A stretch of DNA of 64,000 bases, from NCBI GenBank assembly GCA_034620365.1, contig JAQGEQ010000299.1, forward strand, positions 1,302,001 to 1,366,000. Direction: 5' to 3'. Source of the DNA: Pegea sp. RAD2-039. Lineage: Eukaryota > Chordata > Thaliacea > Salpida > Salpidae. A model generated the notes under the pieces. It had not been told where the DNA came from. It searched no databases and worked only from the letters and a program-made list of their open reading frames with translations. Position numbers and translations under genes: made by a program. Position 1 is the first letter of the stretch, and every line of letters begins with the position of its first letter. Positions 37,463-50,432 of the stretch are shown piece after piece.

Positions 37463-39777
37463 ATGAAGTTTGATGAAAAGCTGAAGACTGCTTCTGCAGC
37501 TGAAAAAATTGAAGCAGTTGATAAAAAATTAATTGAACTGTTTAAGAAGTGCCCTAAAAAGAAAAGAAGAGAACTTGTCAGTCCAATTTTGAAAGTTACT
37601 AATGCAGTAAGGTGGAAACAAAGGTCTCGTTCCTTAGTGATACCTGCAATCATTTTTTCTATAATCGCTGTTTATTTAGCTTTTGATCCAGAGTACTTTT
37701 TGATAAGAGTAGCAACAAAAAAAGCGATGATAAAGGTAAAAAGACTAATTGCTATTGTTAAATAAAAAAGTTAATCTAATTTAAAAACTTTATGAGCTGA
37801 CTATTAGCAAAAATAATATAAAAGTTTTTTAAAGTAATTTAGTTATTTTTACTAAAAATTATTATATTCTTTAGTTCTTCCCAAACTTTGATTACTCTAG
37901 TCTCTACAACAGTGAGTGTTTAATTGACAACCCTTTCTTGGATACAACTCCGGGGCAAATGGAACCGGAGGACTGTCAGGTTTCTACACTCTCATGTAAC
38001 ATATTCTATTAAATCGTACACTAGTATCCTCTAGTATCTTCCAAAAACTTTTATTAGATTTGATTTTTAATAATAACTACTTTCTTAAACTTTGTTGCTT
38101 CAAATAACAATCATAACATAGAATAATCTGCAAGTAATCTATATCAACAGCTGCAATCAACTTTTAGTAACTAATTTAAATTGAAAGTAGTTATCGTGAA
38201 ATTTAAAATTTAAAAAATCGACTAATTTTTACAAAGATGTCAAATTTTATTAACTACTTGAAGAGCTCACTTTTTTGTAATTTGAAACGTAAAACTTTTT
38301 TGTTTTTTATTTGTTAAAACTAAAGATTCAAACAGAACTGATTTTTAAAAAATCAAAAGATTCTAAATCTATTAACTATTCAAAATTAGTTTTATTTTTT
38401 AAGCAAAACTGTTATAAATAGTTTAATGTTGTTGTTGAATGAACAATCTAAATTGTTTTAAACTTGAAGGTATGCGCTGAATCTACGGTAGACAATCTTG
38501 AAAATGTTGATCCAAAAGTTTTCTCAGAAGAGTTAATTGATGGAAGAGTTTCAGTGATCAAAGATGCGATGAGCAGATGGAAACCTGCTGTGCCTGTAGC
38601 AAACTTCAAGTTTAATGAGTTTGTGAAAGTGAGTTTTTATCAATGATTATATTTGATGATATTATAAGATATAATATTTTTTTTGAGTTTTGTAAATCTT
38701 CCAAGCTACTTGTACATCTTACTTCTACAGCTTGTATATAACAATTTAAACCTGAAAACTCAATCTTATTTCGACATGTTTGTTATGTAGTCTCGTTATT
38801 ACCAACTAAGTTTCATATAATATTCGAATGAAACATCCTTAATATAAAAACGCTACAGAAATAAAATTTACTTTAAATTCTCTATTTTTATAAGTTTATT
38901 AGTAAACAAAAGAATAGTTCAATAAGCTTGATTCTTAGCCTTCTAAATGAGGAAGTAAACATAAGGGAGAGAAAACGTTAAAGCATTTTCAGATATTCTT
39001 TAATTACTCTATAAAATATTTCTCAGCTACACCTTCAAAAGGAGGTTTTTCGAAAAACAGAATCTTTTTGCTACGTCAAAATGAAAGTTCCATCTGATAG
39101 AGTTTACCACGTTCCTGGATTGTTCAAATATATTTATAAAAACTGGAAGAATAATACTCTCCACTTTTCTGCATCTTGGTCTGTTCCAAATTTCATACTT
39201 TAGAAATGAAATATTTTTTTTTGAATAGAAGTAAAACTTAAAAGTCTATCGTTTTTCTATCAAATTAAGTTTGAAATTTTTGAATTTCAGGACAAATTGC
39301 GACAAAACAAGTTTCAATCTGATTCGAAATTATTATGATAAAGCATACTTTCTTCCTGAGATGACAGAAGTTGCCCGCTATCAAAATACAGTCTTTATCA
39401 GTAGTCGAGTATCTGATAATAAAGATTCGATCTGGGTGAGAAGCTAAACAAATACTTGTTTGCTGATGAACTAAATCTTTCAACAAATCTTACAGTTAAG
39501 AGCTGATATTTATGACGAAGCAATCTGGATTGGGCAGATTTACGGAAATATGCAAATTAGATTAGTTCCAAAACCAGAATGTCAGAAGATTTGTAAGACT
39601 GTGAGCTTTGCATTGAAGCAAGGAGAAGTTTGTATGTTTCTACAAGTATACACTCATAAAAATTATGATTAATTATTTCCATTTGCAGTTAACTACGTGT
39701 CAAGATTTTATTCATTATACTTTCGCTCAAACCAAGGTCCAGCTGTAGCTATAGGAGTTGGATATATATACAACTGA
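37463..39777 (+). CDS. Single-pass membrane protein with a JmjC/cupin-like domain, probably without metal-binding histidines
   Basis: A 352-residue protein on seven exons: 37463-37735, 37875-37979, 38470-38628, 39027-39178, 39291-39435, 39496-39631 and 39689-39777, all in phase. The N-terminus is lysine-rich, then a membrane segment at about 58-74 (LVIPAIIFSIIAVYLAF). The rest resembles the animal JmjC/cupin-like fold: DPKVFSEELIDGRVSVIKDAMSRW matches the start (RPVVIKDAMSDWPA type), then a PGLFKYIYKNW block. The core is DEAIWIGQIYGNMQIRLVPKPEC followed by KQGEVFNYVSRFYS and a closing strand AIGVGYIYN. Where Fe(II)/2-oxoglutarate enzymes carry HxD and a distal His, I read R-A-D and a Ser or Tyr. 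By inference it is a pseudo-enzyme with its C-terminal domain probably in the secretory lumen. Family assignment is by pattern only; the precise orthologue is unknown. Confidence 0.7.
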
Positions 39778-42003
39778 TGGCTTAGTCAACGAACCATTTT
39801 AATTTAAACGTAGAAGAAATTTTTGGTTAAAAGAGCTCATAAGATTTTTGTTTGTGAAATATACAGATCTGTACGAATCTTTCGTGATATGTAGATAAAG
39901 TCTGACGTTAAGATACACAATAGATTTCTGAAAAGTTATTTTCAGCTTATACTCAGACGTTTTGCACAAACAAAGTTTGAGAATCTATAAAACGCCACAA
40001 TGTGTAAGCTCCCACAATGCGTGGGCTGATATTAACAAATGATTTAAACCTAAAAATATGGTGGAATTATCAAAAAACTCTCAGGAACTTTTAGTACAAT
40101 TAAATAGCTGAAAGACACTTAGTACTTTGATTTAGCTTAAAGCTTATATAAAAAAGTAGATTGCGTAATTTGCGTAGATTGCGAAAATGTTGTTATTTTA
40201 AAATAAACTGCTTTTTAAGCTACTATAATACTAATTAAAGAAATAAATAAAGTTCAAAGTTATTATTTCGACATCACTTCTTGATTAAAGTTAGTAATAT
40301 TCTCAGCTTCATATTTGTTACCATCTAACATTTGTTAGTCAGCTGATTTTTCAGTGTTTATTAACTTTTCAAAAATATAAAGTCATTGATATCATTAAAT
40401 AAGGACTTTTTAAAGCATTTTTTTGACTTCATAAAATTTGACTTGAAATAAACATGAATATGTTGAATTTGATATCTACAAATATTTACAATAATAATAA
40501 CTTTCAAATTGAATATTATTTCAATCAACAGGACATAAATGAAATCAAAGCTTTCATAAAAACAGAAACCCGCTAAACAATTAGTCTGGAACAATTAAAA
40601 AATTGTAAAATCTTAAATTTATTTTAGTTTTTTCAAAGAAATTATCAGACTAACTATTTTTTGTAGATTAGCTTATAGATCCTAAAACGTTCAATTTTAA
40701 GCTATATTTTGAAATACCACTTTCTTATTATCTGATTCATCATTATACTTGATAGAAATTCTTTGGGTTAACCAGTTTCCCACATAAACCTTTTTATTTC
40801 TACTTTTTTTATTAAAATTAATTAAGTTTCACAGAATCTAATTTTGTTTCATTTACTACTATTTATTGATAATAATTTTGCTTTAAACTTCTAAGAATTA
40901 TCTTTTAAATTGACATTAAACATTTAACTTTTTGATAATAGCTTAGAAATTAAATAACAAATTATACTTTAGTGAAAGATTTTAAACTGTATATTTGTTA
41001 ATTACTGTTAAATTTATCAACCACTTGAAACTGTAAACAACTAACAAGATAAATGACAACATGAAACATACCATAATAATCCACATCTCTCAAAACAAAA
41101 GTTTGCTAAATAGTTAACACAATATAATTGAAACAGATCAATTAAAGAAGAAGCAATTAGCAGCCTTAGTTCCTTAAATCAAAAACATATAATTATGAAA
41201 TAAATTTCTTTAAATCAAAGCTTGATATTTTTTATTCGAGAATTTTAGAGGTTAAGTCATTTAAATCAACCAAAATAGCTTTTAATTTAAATGTTGTGTC
41301 AGATGCGATGTAGTAAACATTATCGTTAATCATTAGGCTAGAAACTGATAATTTAGAATTTAAACAAGAGTTTTAGAAACAAGAATTGATGATTTTATTG
41401 TAAAAGTATATTTTTAAAATCATATTTGTCAAAAACAATTTTATTGGATAAAGATAACATATTCTCTGAAATTAACAGTTTGGATACGATAAAGATTACA
41501 AAAAATTATTTATGAGATTCAAACAAAGATTATTTCAACTTAAAAAATAATTGAATAAAATCTTTGGTTAAAAAGATTAAAAGAAAATAAAAGAAAGCAA
41601 TTTTTGTCTTCCACTGAAATATTTTTGATTTTTTTTAAATTTTAATGTACAATTTGTTAAAAAACTTCGATTTAAGCGACATTTTAATGCTCTTCAAACC
41701 ATTTTTTAAAAAACATTTGTAAAGTATTCTAAGTTTCAAAGTACAGCAAATTTTTACTCAAATCTGTTTTTAGTACTTTTGTTCACACAACACTAAGAAA
41801 ACATGAAACCTTAAAATAAAAAACTGTCCAATCTAATTTAGCAAAATGATTGAAGCTTCTTATTTATTTGTAGTTAGCTTTATTAAGATCATGCTTATAT
41901 TAAAAATTTTCTTTCATTTAACATTTTTTTCCAAATAATGAAGTTCTCTAAGCTTTAAGTTAAATCTAACTACATTTAAAGTATTGTAAGTTTTGATTTT
42001 AAT
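39778..42003. other. Intergenic, nothing recognised
   Basis: AT-rich spacer between the JmjC-like gene and the PIERCE homologue, which converge here. TTTATT motifs at about 41863 and 41879 could serve as polyadenylation signals for the minus-strand PIERCE gene, and AATAAA at about 40202 for the plus-strand gene. Confidence 0.5.
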
Positions 42004-42378
42004 TCAAAAGTTTAAAGAACAATTTCTATAGTTTCCATGTTTTAACTGCTTACAAGAGAACTTTTGACTGATTGCAAAATGCTTTTTTAAAGTTGTCATT
42101 TCATTAGGAGGCTTACTACCATATTCTGATGAAGTTGTTCTATAAAACGATGACATTTTTTCTCCATAACCTTGAAATAAATGATAGTTTTTAAATCTTT
42201 GAGGCAATTCTCCATTCTCTAGAGGTTTTGTCAGCTGGTAATCCGCCAACTTTTGTCTAAATTCAGAACCATCTACTTGATCTTCAACTTGTTCATCATC
42301 ATTATGGTCGTCTTTTGGTACATCTTTAAATCTTTCTTGGAGCCAGCGGACATACGCATAATGATCTTTGTGGGGCAT
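42004..42378 (-). CDS. PIERCE: PIERCE-family (Piercer of microtubule wall) homologue, ciliary microtubule inner protein
   Basis: A single-exon frame of 124 codons. The first Met after an in-frame stop is at 42378, which I take as the start. Vertebrate PIERCE1 (C9orf116) and PIERCE2 (C15orf65) are small proteins inside doublet microtubules of motile cilia. The C-terminal half carries the family core: LPQRFKNYHLFQGY (residues 59-71), then FYRTTSSEYGSKPP (78-91), then HFAISQKFS and GNYRNCSLNF at the very end. The spacing matches the RFNNP-FRGY ... YRTSNQ-YGS-PP ... F-FS ... YRNTSLN pattern. The first half is acidic, with KDDHNDDEQVEDQVDGSEF. It stops right after the NxSLN motif, whereas vertebrate proteins continue. 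It implies a motile ciliated cell type. Whether it corresponds to PIERCE1 or PIERCE2 is not resolved. Confidence 0.82.
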   Translation of the reverse strand: MPHKDHYAYVRWLQERFKDVPKDDHNDDEQVEDQVDGSEFRQKLADYQLTKPLENGELPQRFKNYHLFQGYGEKMSSFYRTTSSEYGSKPPNEMTTLKKHFAISQKFSCKQLKHGNYRNCSLNF

Positions 42379-45057
42379 TGTGCCAGTTTTTTTTTCAGTA
42401 ATTTTCTGTTCAAACAGCCTTAGAAATCCTTAATCTCAATACAAATGGAATTTCATTGATTGTTATGCAACAAACGATATAATTTTGTTGCTATGCATCG
42501 ATACAAAAAACAAAAATAGCAAAGATAATCATTGAAACAAACTGTTTGATATAAGTACAATTTCTTAAGGGAATAAGCAAACTTTTTTTGAAGTTTGTGA
42601 TTGACTAAAGTTTTTTAATAATTTGTTCATAAATCAGTTAGAAGTAGAAAATATAGAGCTCTAAGACTGATAGTACTCTATAAACACAAACAATCTCTTC
42701 AAAAGTAATTATCGTTGATAAATCTTAGATATCTTATAATAGCTGAAGTTTTAAAATCTCCTAAAAATCTTAAATGATATCAAATAAGCTTCGATGTCTA
42801 AATGTTAAGTTGTTTGCAGTTAATACATTTATTTATTACAATGAATGAAAATTACACGTTTCTTGTAGCGCAGTAAAAAAATATCATAAATTTGATAAAA
42901 TCTAAAACTATTTATATAATTTAACGACATAAAAAAAGTTTAAATTAAGTTCATTTGAAAATCTTTTTAGTGTTTCAAGCTTGTTTTTGAAGTTTCATAA
43001 ACGCATGGAAACATACTTTCAGGTTTTCAAGTTTGGCGCTTAATCTTATCCTAACATAAATATTCTTTATTTGTTTATTGTCTACTTTTATTTGCAGATC
43101 AGCTAGTTTTAATCTCACGAAGATTCTAAAATAAAGCTAATTTTCATCTATATATAGGTTCAGTCTTCTGTTACAGAACCAATTTTAGAAAAACTATTCG
43201 GTAACCTTTTTCCTCCCATTGACAACATATTATATGACGTCATCATCATAAAATTGATAAATAAATTGACTTTAATTAAATGGTAAAAAACAAAATTAAA
43301 AACATGATTACAAACAAATAATCTAAGAATAAATGGTGATTTAATTGCTTTTATAGAAAAATTGTTACTTTAATAAAAACTTAATGAACATAAAGCTCTT
43401 AATTAGTTTTGAAATATAAATCTACTAAGACGGTTACACAAAAAAATTTGTAAACAAATAAAACTGCATCTTACACAAGATTTTTAATTGATTTAAAAGA
43501 TAATTTTATAAGAAAAATATATTTTATAAAAAGAGAGCTGCGTGACCTTAGAGTTGCTACTCAACCACCTTTGAATAAAAATTACTTTGTATAACTTCGA
43601 AAAAAGTTAAGGCAAATATATAAATATACTTGCGTCGGCAAGTTTAACAGAGTATTATTGATAGACTATTTTTTACATTGTGTAATAAAAATGACTTTTT
43701 ATACGTAGCTTTATTCAAATTAATAAGGCGACTTACATATCGATAATATATCAAGATATGTAGCTTCTAGCAATAAGCCTATGATTAAATAACAGTCGGT
43801 ACTACCATAATTGCCTTTAACACATTTACATCAGCGGTAAAATACTTTACTATTTTAAATTTCAAATATATCCAACATTGTCAAAGAAGTTTAGAGATTC
43901 AGTAAATTAAAAAAGTTTATGAAAAGAAAATACAACCTCATTGTCGATGACATTTAAATTTATGATTTCAAAAAGAATTGTTATAGGCAAGCTTAGTAAA
44001 TATAGCAATTTTTTTATCAATACTTCAAGAAACAATTATTATTTTAAGGTAGTTATTAGAAATTGTTACTAATTAAGTTTCAATATACTTTAGAGTTAAA
44101 AGAAACTGTACTTACACTTTCAAAGTTGTTTGAAATACAAAACTATTATTAGTAAATTACGTTTTTGGTCATATGATTTTAGATCTTTTATCTTATAAAA
44201 ATTCACTTCTAACCACTTCACCGTTTCAAAAATAAATGAATTTTTGAATCTTAAAGATCTGCCAGTTTTAAAGAATCGCTAATATTTAAATTATTCGAAA
44301 ATATATTTCAAATTGAAGCACTTAGTGTTTTAATTTGATGAAGTTTACTTTCCAATTTGTAGCATATAGCCAAAGAGATGAAGTATATTGTTTAAGCATA
44401 GCAAACCTTCTATTAATATTTCCTAATTCTGAGAGATATTTTCATTTTAACTGGTATAGTGTAAATAATTCTCCAAGTATGATATAGCAAATTATATTTG
44501 CTGAACTTTAGTTTTGAGATTGATCTTAAGATTAATCGTTAGATAATTACTTTTATACTTAAGTTTTATCTGACATCATTACTAAACATTTACCAAACTA
44601 CTGGATTAGAACTAAACAACATAAGCTTTCATCAAACTTTTTTTTCGGAAACTTTCTCCGGTAACTTCTTTCTTAAATCGAAATTTTGTCTCGTTGAAGT
44701 GATTTTCACGTAAAATAGATCTTGTCTAATCCACAATTTTGCCTACAGCTTATGAGGTTGTCAACAATGAAATATCAACTTCTTACTTTTATAACTAAGC
44801 TAAGAATATTGAGCTTGGTTAATCACAGTTATTAATCAGCTAGTAATCAGATGTATTTAAAGTCAGTTTATACAGATTCAATTTTGTTTATTGTTCATAG
44901 AAAAGCTTTCAAGAATAACTTTTAAGTAATGTTTGTATAAATTTAGCATGATTTAGTAAAACCGTAGTTTTAACTTCTCTAAATCTTTCATCATTTTTAT
45001 TTTCAAGCAGAATCTTAGCTGTTAAACTAAGAAAGTTTTGATGACCTAAAATACTGA
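42379..45057. other. Intergenic, between divergent PIERCE and fucosyltransferase genes
   Basis: No gene seen in this AT-rich stretch. It separates two genes transcribed away from each other, so the promoters of both should lie within it, but no clear core promoter motif stands out. Confidence 0.5.
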
Positions 45058-48000
45058 ATGGAATCGTTTGTGTCTTTAATCTGGAAGGCGAATTATAAGT
45101 CGTTATTTAATCAAGTCTTAATTTGTTTGAGTGTTCTAATGATAATTAGTTCAAATCTAATGAAACCTTATCAGATTTTCCAACGTTATAATAAGATTCA
45201 TTTCATCTCAAAACCACAACATAATCAGGATATAATAAAACCTACTTATCTTCAAATCATTGAGAAGTTTTCGACTGATTCAGACTCAGAGTGCATGTTA
45301 AACTTTAAAAATTGGACAAATACACAAATACCGAAGTTCCAACTAGACCCAAACCGCTTTTTAATACCCGTTTTGTATAATGGTCCCAATAATCAAATGC
45401 TTGGCTTCCAGCAGAGCATTGTATTAGCAATTTTACTTAACAGGTTTGTTACAATCGTTTCAATTCTAGTTTTATCTCGTTTTAACTCCGTCTAGCTTGC
45501 CATCTTTTTCGCTGTAGCATCTTTTAATACAGTTCGTGTTCTTTATTGATATTTTTTTCTATTTAAAATGTTATTAGTCAAAGTATTTACTGAATTGTTC
45601 AATAATCTTTACCTATTACTTTATAATTTCATCAAATTTTAAAGAAAAATTTTAATATAATGTAAGAGAAGAAATATTCAGATTTACTTTCTGAATTATA
45701 TTTTTATTTTCTCGTGAATGATTCTTTTATTTGAGTATAGCCGTGAGCTATAAAATTTTATCTGGAGCAGCAAATTATTGAGCTGGTATGCAAGAGCTAC
45801 ACATAATTCAATCTAACTGTTTGTTGAGTTATTTAAAAAAAACACGTTTTATGTTTAACTTACAAAATCGTTTTATAAAAACTAAACGAAACCTAATGTT
45901 TCATTCCATCTAAGAATTGATGTGAGAAGAAAAAGGAACTCAGATGGATTTCTTAGAATTTGTTCTAAACATTTTCTGTTTATGTCAATATTAGACATTC
46001 ACCCGAAATTTCCTTCCAGAACTTTAGTACTTCCTAATTTCTACGACCACAATTTTCAAAAAGACCATCTTCCACAAGTGATCAATGCAAACAAGCGGTT
46101 AGATCTTTCAATTTTGAGTAAGCTTGTACCATTTGTGTCTTTGAAAGAAGCTGCAAATATTTGTAAAAGGAAGATACATACGATCTTTAATGCAAGTCCT
46201 TTATCGAAGGTAAAAAATGATTTCTGTAACTTTTAAAGTTCAAAATAACATCTCAAATGATAAATTTCAGATTTTAGATTCAGAGATTTAAGTAAAAAAA
46301 ACACTGATCTATATTTTTTAAATTTCTATTTTTATATCAAATTTTATATTCAATTACTTGTATAATTTCTAAGAAAACAAATGTACAAACTAATAAAGAA
46401 GAATTTTAAAAAGTTTAAATAAAAAATGTTTAATTATTTCAAGAGTTAACTTCAATTCTTTGGTGTTAATTACTGACTTTAGATGTAAAACATTTCTTAA
46501 TATCACGAATAAGTAACAATGTTATATTTTATTCTAACAAAGATCTGACATAAATAAATAAATAATTCACAAGTTTAACATTGTAACCTTCAACAATGAA
46601 TTTAAACTTACTCTTAAAATATATATGATGAAAATATAATCCAATAATTAAAGAAGTGGTTGAAAACAGAAGATTGAAACTTGTTGATAAGCCAAGACAC
46701 TTATAAAAATTTAATTATTGAATTTAAGTACATAGTGTAATCATTTGGAATTTTGCATTATAACTTCAAGTATAATAAACTTTCTTATCAACAGCGTTCC
46801 TTATTTTTGTCCTTACCAAGGTTCATGTTAAATTCTCCTTTCCAATTAATTAATTATCGTGCTAACATTACAGAAAGTGACATTCTAAGTGAGTGTAGTG
46901 TTTTGTGATTTTAATTCTTTGATAAGATTTATCTAATTTATCTTAGAGAAATCTAATTTAGCAATATATTAATTTTGGCTTTTCTAAATTTGTACTGTAT
47001 TAATTTTTTTTTGCTGAATATTTTTTTGCGTATTTCTTAAATTATTTTAATTTACTTTTTGCCAGAAATTTCAATTTACTTTCTTGTTTTACTTGTTAAA
47101 ATTTTCGTGGTAAAGATATTTCAAACATAAGCTACGTTTTATAAATTAAGAAGAAAATTACTGAAATTGCTATTTACTCTCAGCATAAACTTATTTTGGC
47201 TTTAAGCAAAAATAATTTTCAACTTTTATTACAATTTCTATACAACCATTAAGTTGTGGTATACCAAATGTTGATTACAAGACTTCAAACAATTCATGTA
47301 AAAATTTATCAATATATTTTAAATATTTTGATGGCTTAGTTATAAAATAATTTAGAACACAATTTAAGATTATAAGCCAATGAATAAATAGAATTTGAAA
47401 AAATGCTGTGTTTTCAGAAGCAATAAAAGAAACAAAAAAGATTGGTAGATCTGTATGGGAACCTTTAGGTAGGCATTCTTTTTTGTAGAATATCATAAAT
47501 TAGATGTTTAAAAAAATTTTGGCTTTTAATAAAAGTTTGTCAGTTAGAATATCTACTATCAAATTACATCGGTTGTATTATTTATATTCTAGAAATCTTG
47601 TTTTAAAACAAGTTTAGGTATTTCTTGTAAACATATCTAATTTCTTCAACATACAACCCATTATTTACTTATTTTCAAGTTGTATGAAATATATCGTTTT
47701 TAAATTACACCAGTACTTTTTCTAGAAATTGACAATTTGATTTTCAGTGATGCAAGATTGGCTGGCGTCAAAGTATATATCTTTCCCAAAACATAGCGAG
47801 GTTTTTGAAGCTATTAAAGCTTTTGAATCAACTGATAAATGTACTATCTACTATCATCCTTTTCGTCAACTTCGTTTGAAGCTGAAGAATATTGGTGAGA
47901 TAAGTAGAGGCTATGAATAAATTTTATAACGTCTTATGATTTAAATATGATAGTATTACTATTAATGTGATTTTTTTAATTTTCGACAAGTTATTATAAA

Positions 48001-49249
48001 GTTGTATTTGACGAAATAGGTTAAATCTAGAAAAATATTTTTATATATTCTCAAAAAATGTACAATCATAAAGTATAGCTGTAGAATTATAAATTCAATT
48101 AAAGCTCACAGTATTCGTTAGTTTTGATTTCAAACAAACTGAAACTGAAGTAAGTTAAACTAGTGTTATGAGCAAATAACGCAGGATAAGATCTTCAGCT
48201 TGAAATTATAATTACGATTTAATTTTATCCATGTAAATTAGAAAAGTTTTTACTGTTACCACCTTTACTGATATTTCTTATCATTTTGACTAAACTTTTC
48301 AAATATCAAATTTTTTATTGATATACAAACGATATTGCGTCAATATATTTGCATAAAATTACTGTAAAATAAATTTTTGAAAACGTTCCATTAGAATCCT
48401 GTCAAAAAAAGAGATTAAGCAAACAAGCTCGTGAACACAACATTTTAAATGGAGTCATTTATACTTACATGAGGCCGCCTTCATATCTTTGTGAACTCGC
48501 AAAATTGTTTATTAAGGACGTTTTGGACCAAAAAGGACATGGGTTCTTAGCAGTACATTGGAGATACGATATAGATGTATACTATTTGTGGTTTAAACAA
48601 CTTTTTAATTTACTAATTTGATACTTGAACTGAAGGATGATTTTATATAAATATTCTAATGATTACAGGACTTCTTCAATTATTTATGCCGTGATCACTG
48701 GCTTTTGAAACGAAAAGAAATGTGCGAAAATGTAAATACCACGATGAGAAATTCTTCGACTTTAGCCGTTGCCATAGCAGAAAAACTCTTAGATCTAAAC
48801 ATGACAACATTAAAGAATGTTTACCTGGCAGCGCCACCAGCTATGCAAAGCTTTATTAACGACACTTCTATTGTTTTGAAAAAATTGATGAAGTCACAAA
48901 AAAACAGCTCAATCATGATTTACAGTCAAACTGATTTAATAAAGTTTTCTAATAAGTTAAATAAGTAAGATTTACTACATCTAGTATTACAATTAGAATA
49001 TAACTTTTTTCTAGATCTTGCGGACCATCTAAATTCAATATAAGTGAAGATGAACTATCGATTGTTGAAATGGAAGTTTGTGCCTTGAGCTTTGTTTTTG
49101 TCAGGTCTAAACAAAGTACTTGGACACAAAATGTGCAAGCAAATCGTTACTTTCTAAGAAAAATTCCCCGTAGTAGAGATCCAGCTGTATTGGATTTGAT
49201 TTTCAAAAATGCTATTAATAAAATAAAGCCGGTTTCTACACCACTGTGA
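45058..49249 (+). CDS. GDP-fucose protein O-fucosyltransferase-like protein (type II membrane)
   Basis: A 509-residue protein on seven exons: 45058-45443, 46020-46209, 46795-46888, 47748-47894, 48395-48576, 48669-48964 and 49015-49249, all in phase. A short cytosolic N-terminus is followed by a membrane anchor at about residues 16-32 (LFNQVLICLSVLMIISS), as expected for a Golgi or ER glycosyltransferase. The catalytic fold has the family's landmarks in order. FLIPVLYNGPNNQMLGFQQS comes first, then LLNRTLVLPNFYDHN across the first junction, and LSKLVPFVSLKEAANICK. Next are FLAVHWRYDID with the H-x-R pair at H327 and R329, NVYLAAPP, and near the end IVEMEVC and STWTQNV. These match the nucleotide-sugar-binding motifs of POFUT-type enzymes. 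The acceptor is unknown, and it is too divergent for me to call POFUT1 or POFUT2. AATAAA at 49537 is a plausible poly(A) signal. Confidence 0.85.
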
Positions 49250-49536
49250 AATAATCATGAAACTAAAAATAATGATTTCGAATAAGATTGATGAATATCT
49301 AAGTTTTTGTAAGTTTTCTTTTGCAGAGCTTGGTACTAATAATGAAATGTAGTGAATTCTAAGTCGATTCGACTGGCGTTTCTAAAATATTGTTCGTGTT
49401 TAGCCAATCTTTGATGATAGTTATCATAAAACTATCTACTTATAGTAAATCAGAGCACAAAATGGTGTTTTTTAGTTTTACTTTTATAACAACTTTAAAC
49501 AATCATGTTCTAATTATACCTGCATAAAGTAATTTC

Positions 49537-49542
49537 AATAAA
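49537..49542 (+). terminator. Candidate polyadenylation signal of the fucosyltransferase-like gene
   Basis: AATAAA about 290 nt after the stop codon. AATAAA is frequent by chance in this AT-rich DNA, so the assignment is modest. Confidence 0.35.
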
Positions 49543-50398
49543 ATTGTTTGATTAAAAACCATATAGTAAAAGTACATCAATATATTTTATTTTATTGGTA
49601 TTGCTTCAAAGTTCTGATTATACTAGGACGATTATATATTGATGTATACATGTATTTTAAGAAGAATAAATTTTCAAAATCTTATATCAAAGTTCTCACA
49701 AAAGTAATTAATTATTTGCAAAGAATTTTACTTTCAACATCTTCTGAGAAATAATTTTTAATAAAAATTTACAAAACGTCCTTAAAAAAATTTAATAAAA
49801 GTTTATTTGTTTTTAAATGTTTATAAAACAATAAAATTAGTATTTATAAAATTCTAACTAAAAAATGAAATAGTAAAAATGTTCATACAAAAGCAAACTC
49901 TGTAATTCTTTTACAAATACATCAAATTTTCAAATACAAACGCAAAAAACTTTAAAGAACGATTTTGATATCGTTTGTTGCCTAAAATTTGGTTGCAACT
50001 GAAGTATAATACCAAAATATTACAAAATATATATTTCCCAGCTATAAGTTCTATAAACTTGCTGATAATTTAATACAAATAATATTGTGCAACAGAATAA
50101 CAACAAAATGTTAAAATACTTTGCATTAGTCAAGTTGTTATTAAAAAGTGTTGATAATTTAAAGTTTCCTTGGAGAAATAACGTTTATGAATTTGAAGTA
50201 AAAGAGATAAGAAAAATAATAAAGCAGATAAAACAGTTGATAAAAATAGGAAGTTAAAATAAAAAATGAGGAAATCATCAGTTATAAGAACTCATTAAAA
50301 AGCAGAATAAATAACTAACACAAACTATTGGAATCATTTTGTTGCCATCAAGTTTGGTTAGAGCAAATGTGGTCAATGAATAAAGTTGAATAGCACCA

Positions 50399-50432
50399 AC
50401 CGATATAACACCGGTATAATACCGATATAACA
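50399..50432 (+). repeat. Short tandem repeat of an ACCGATATAAC-type unit
   Basis: Three tandem variants of ACC(G/A)(G/A)TATAA occur: ACCGATATAAC, ACCGGTATAAT, ACCGATATAAC. The local GC stands out from the surroundings. It looks like a micro-satellite-scale duplication. Confidence 0.6.

Noticed and set aside
45922-46236. 104-codon frame taken as one coding unit
   Set aside because: Only 46020-46209 is exonic. The first part is intron before the acceptor that restores LLNR-TLVLP, and the last part runs past the donor at 46210.
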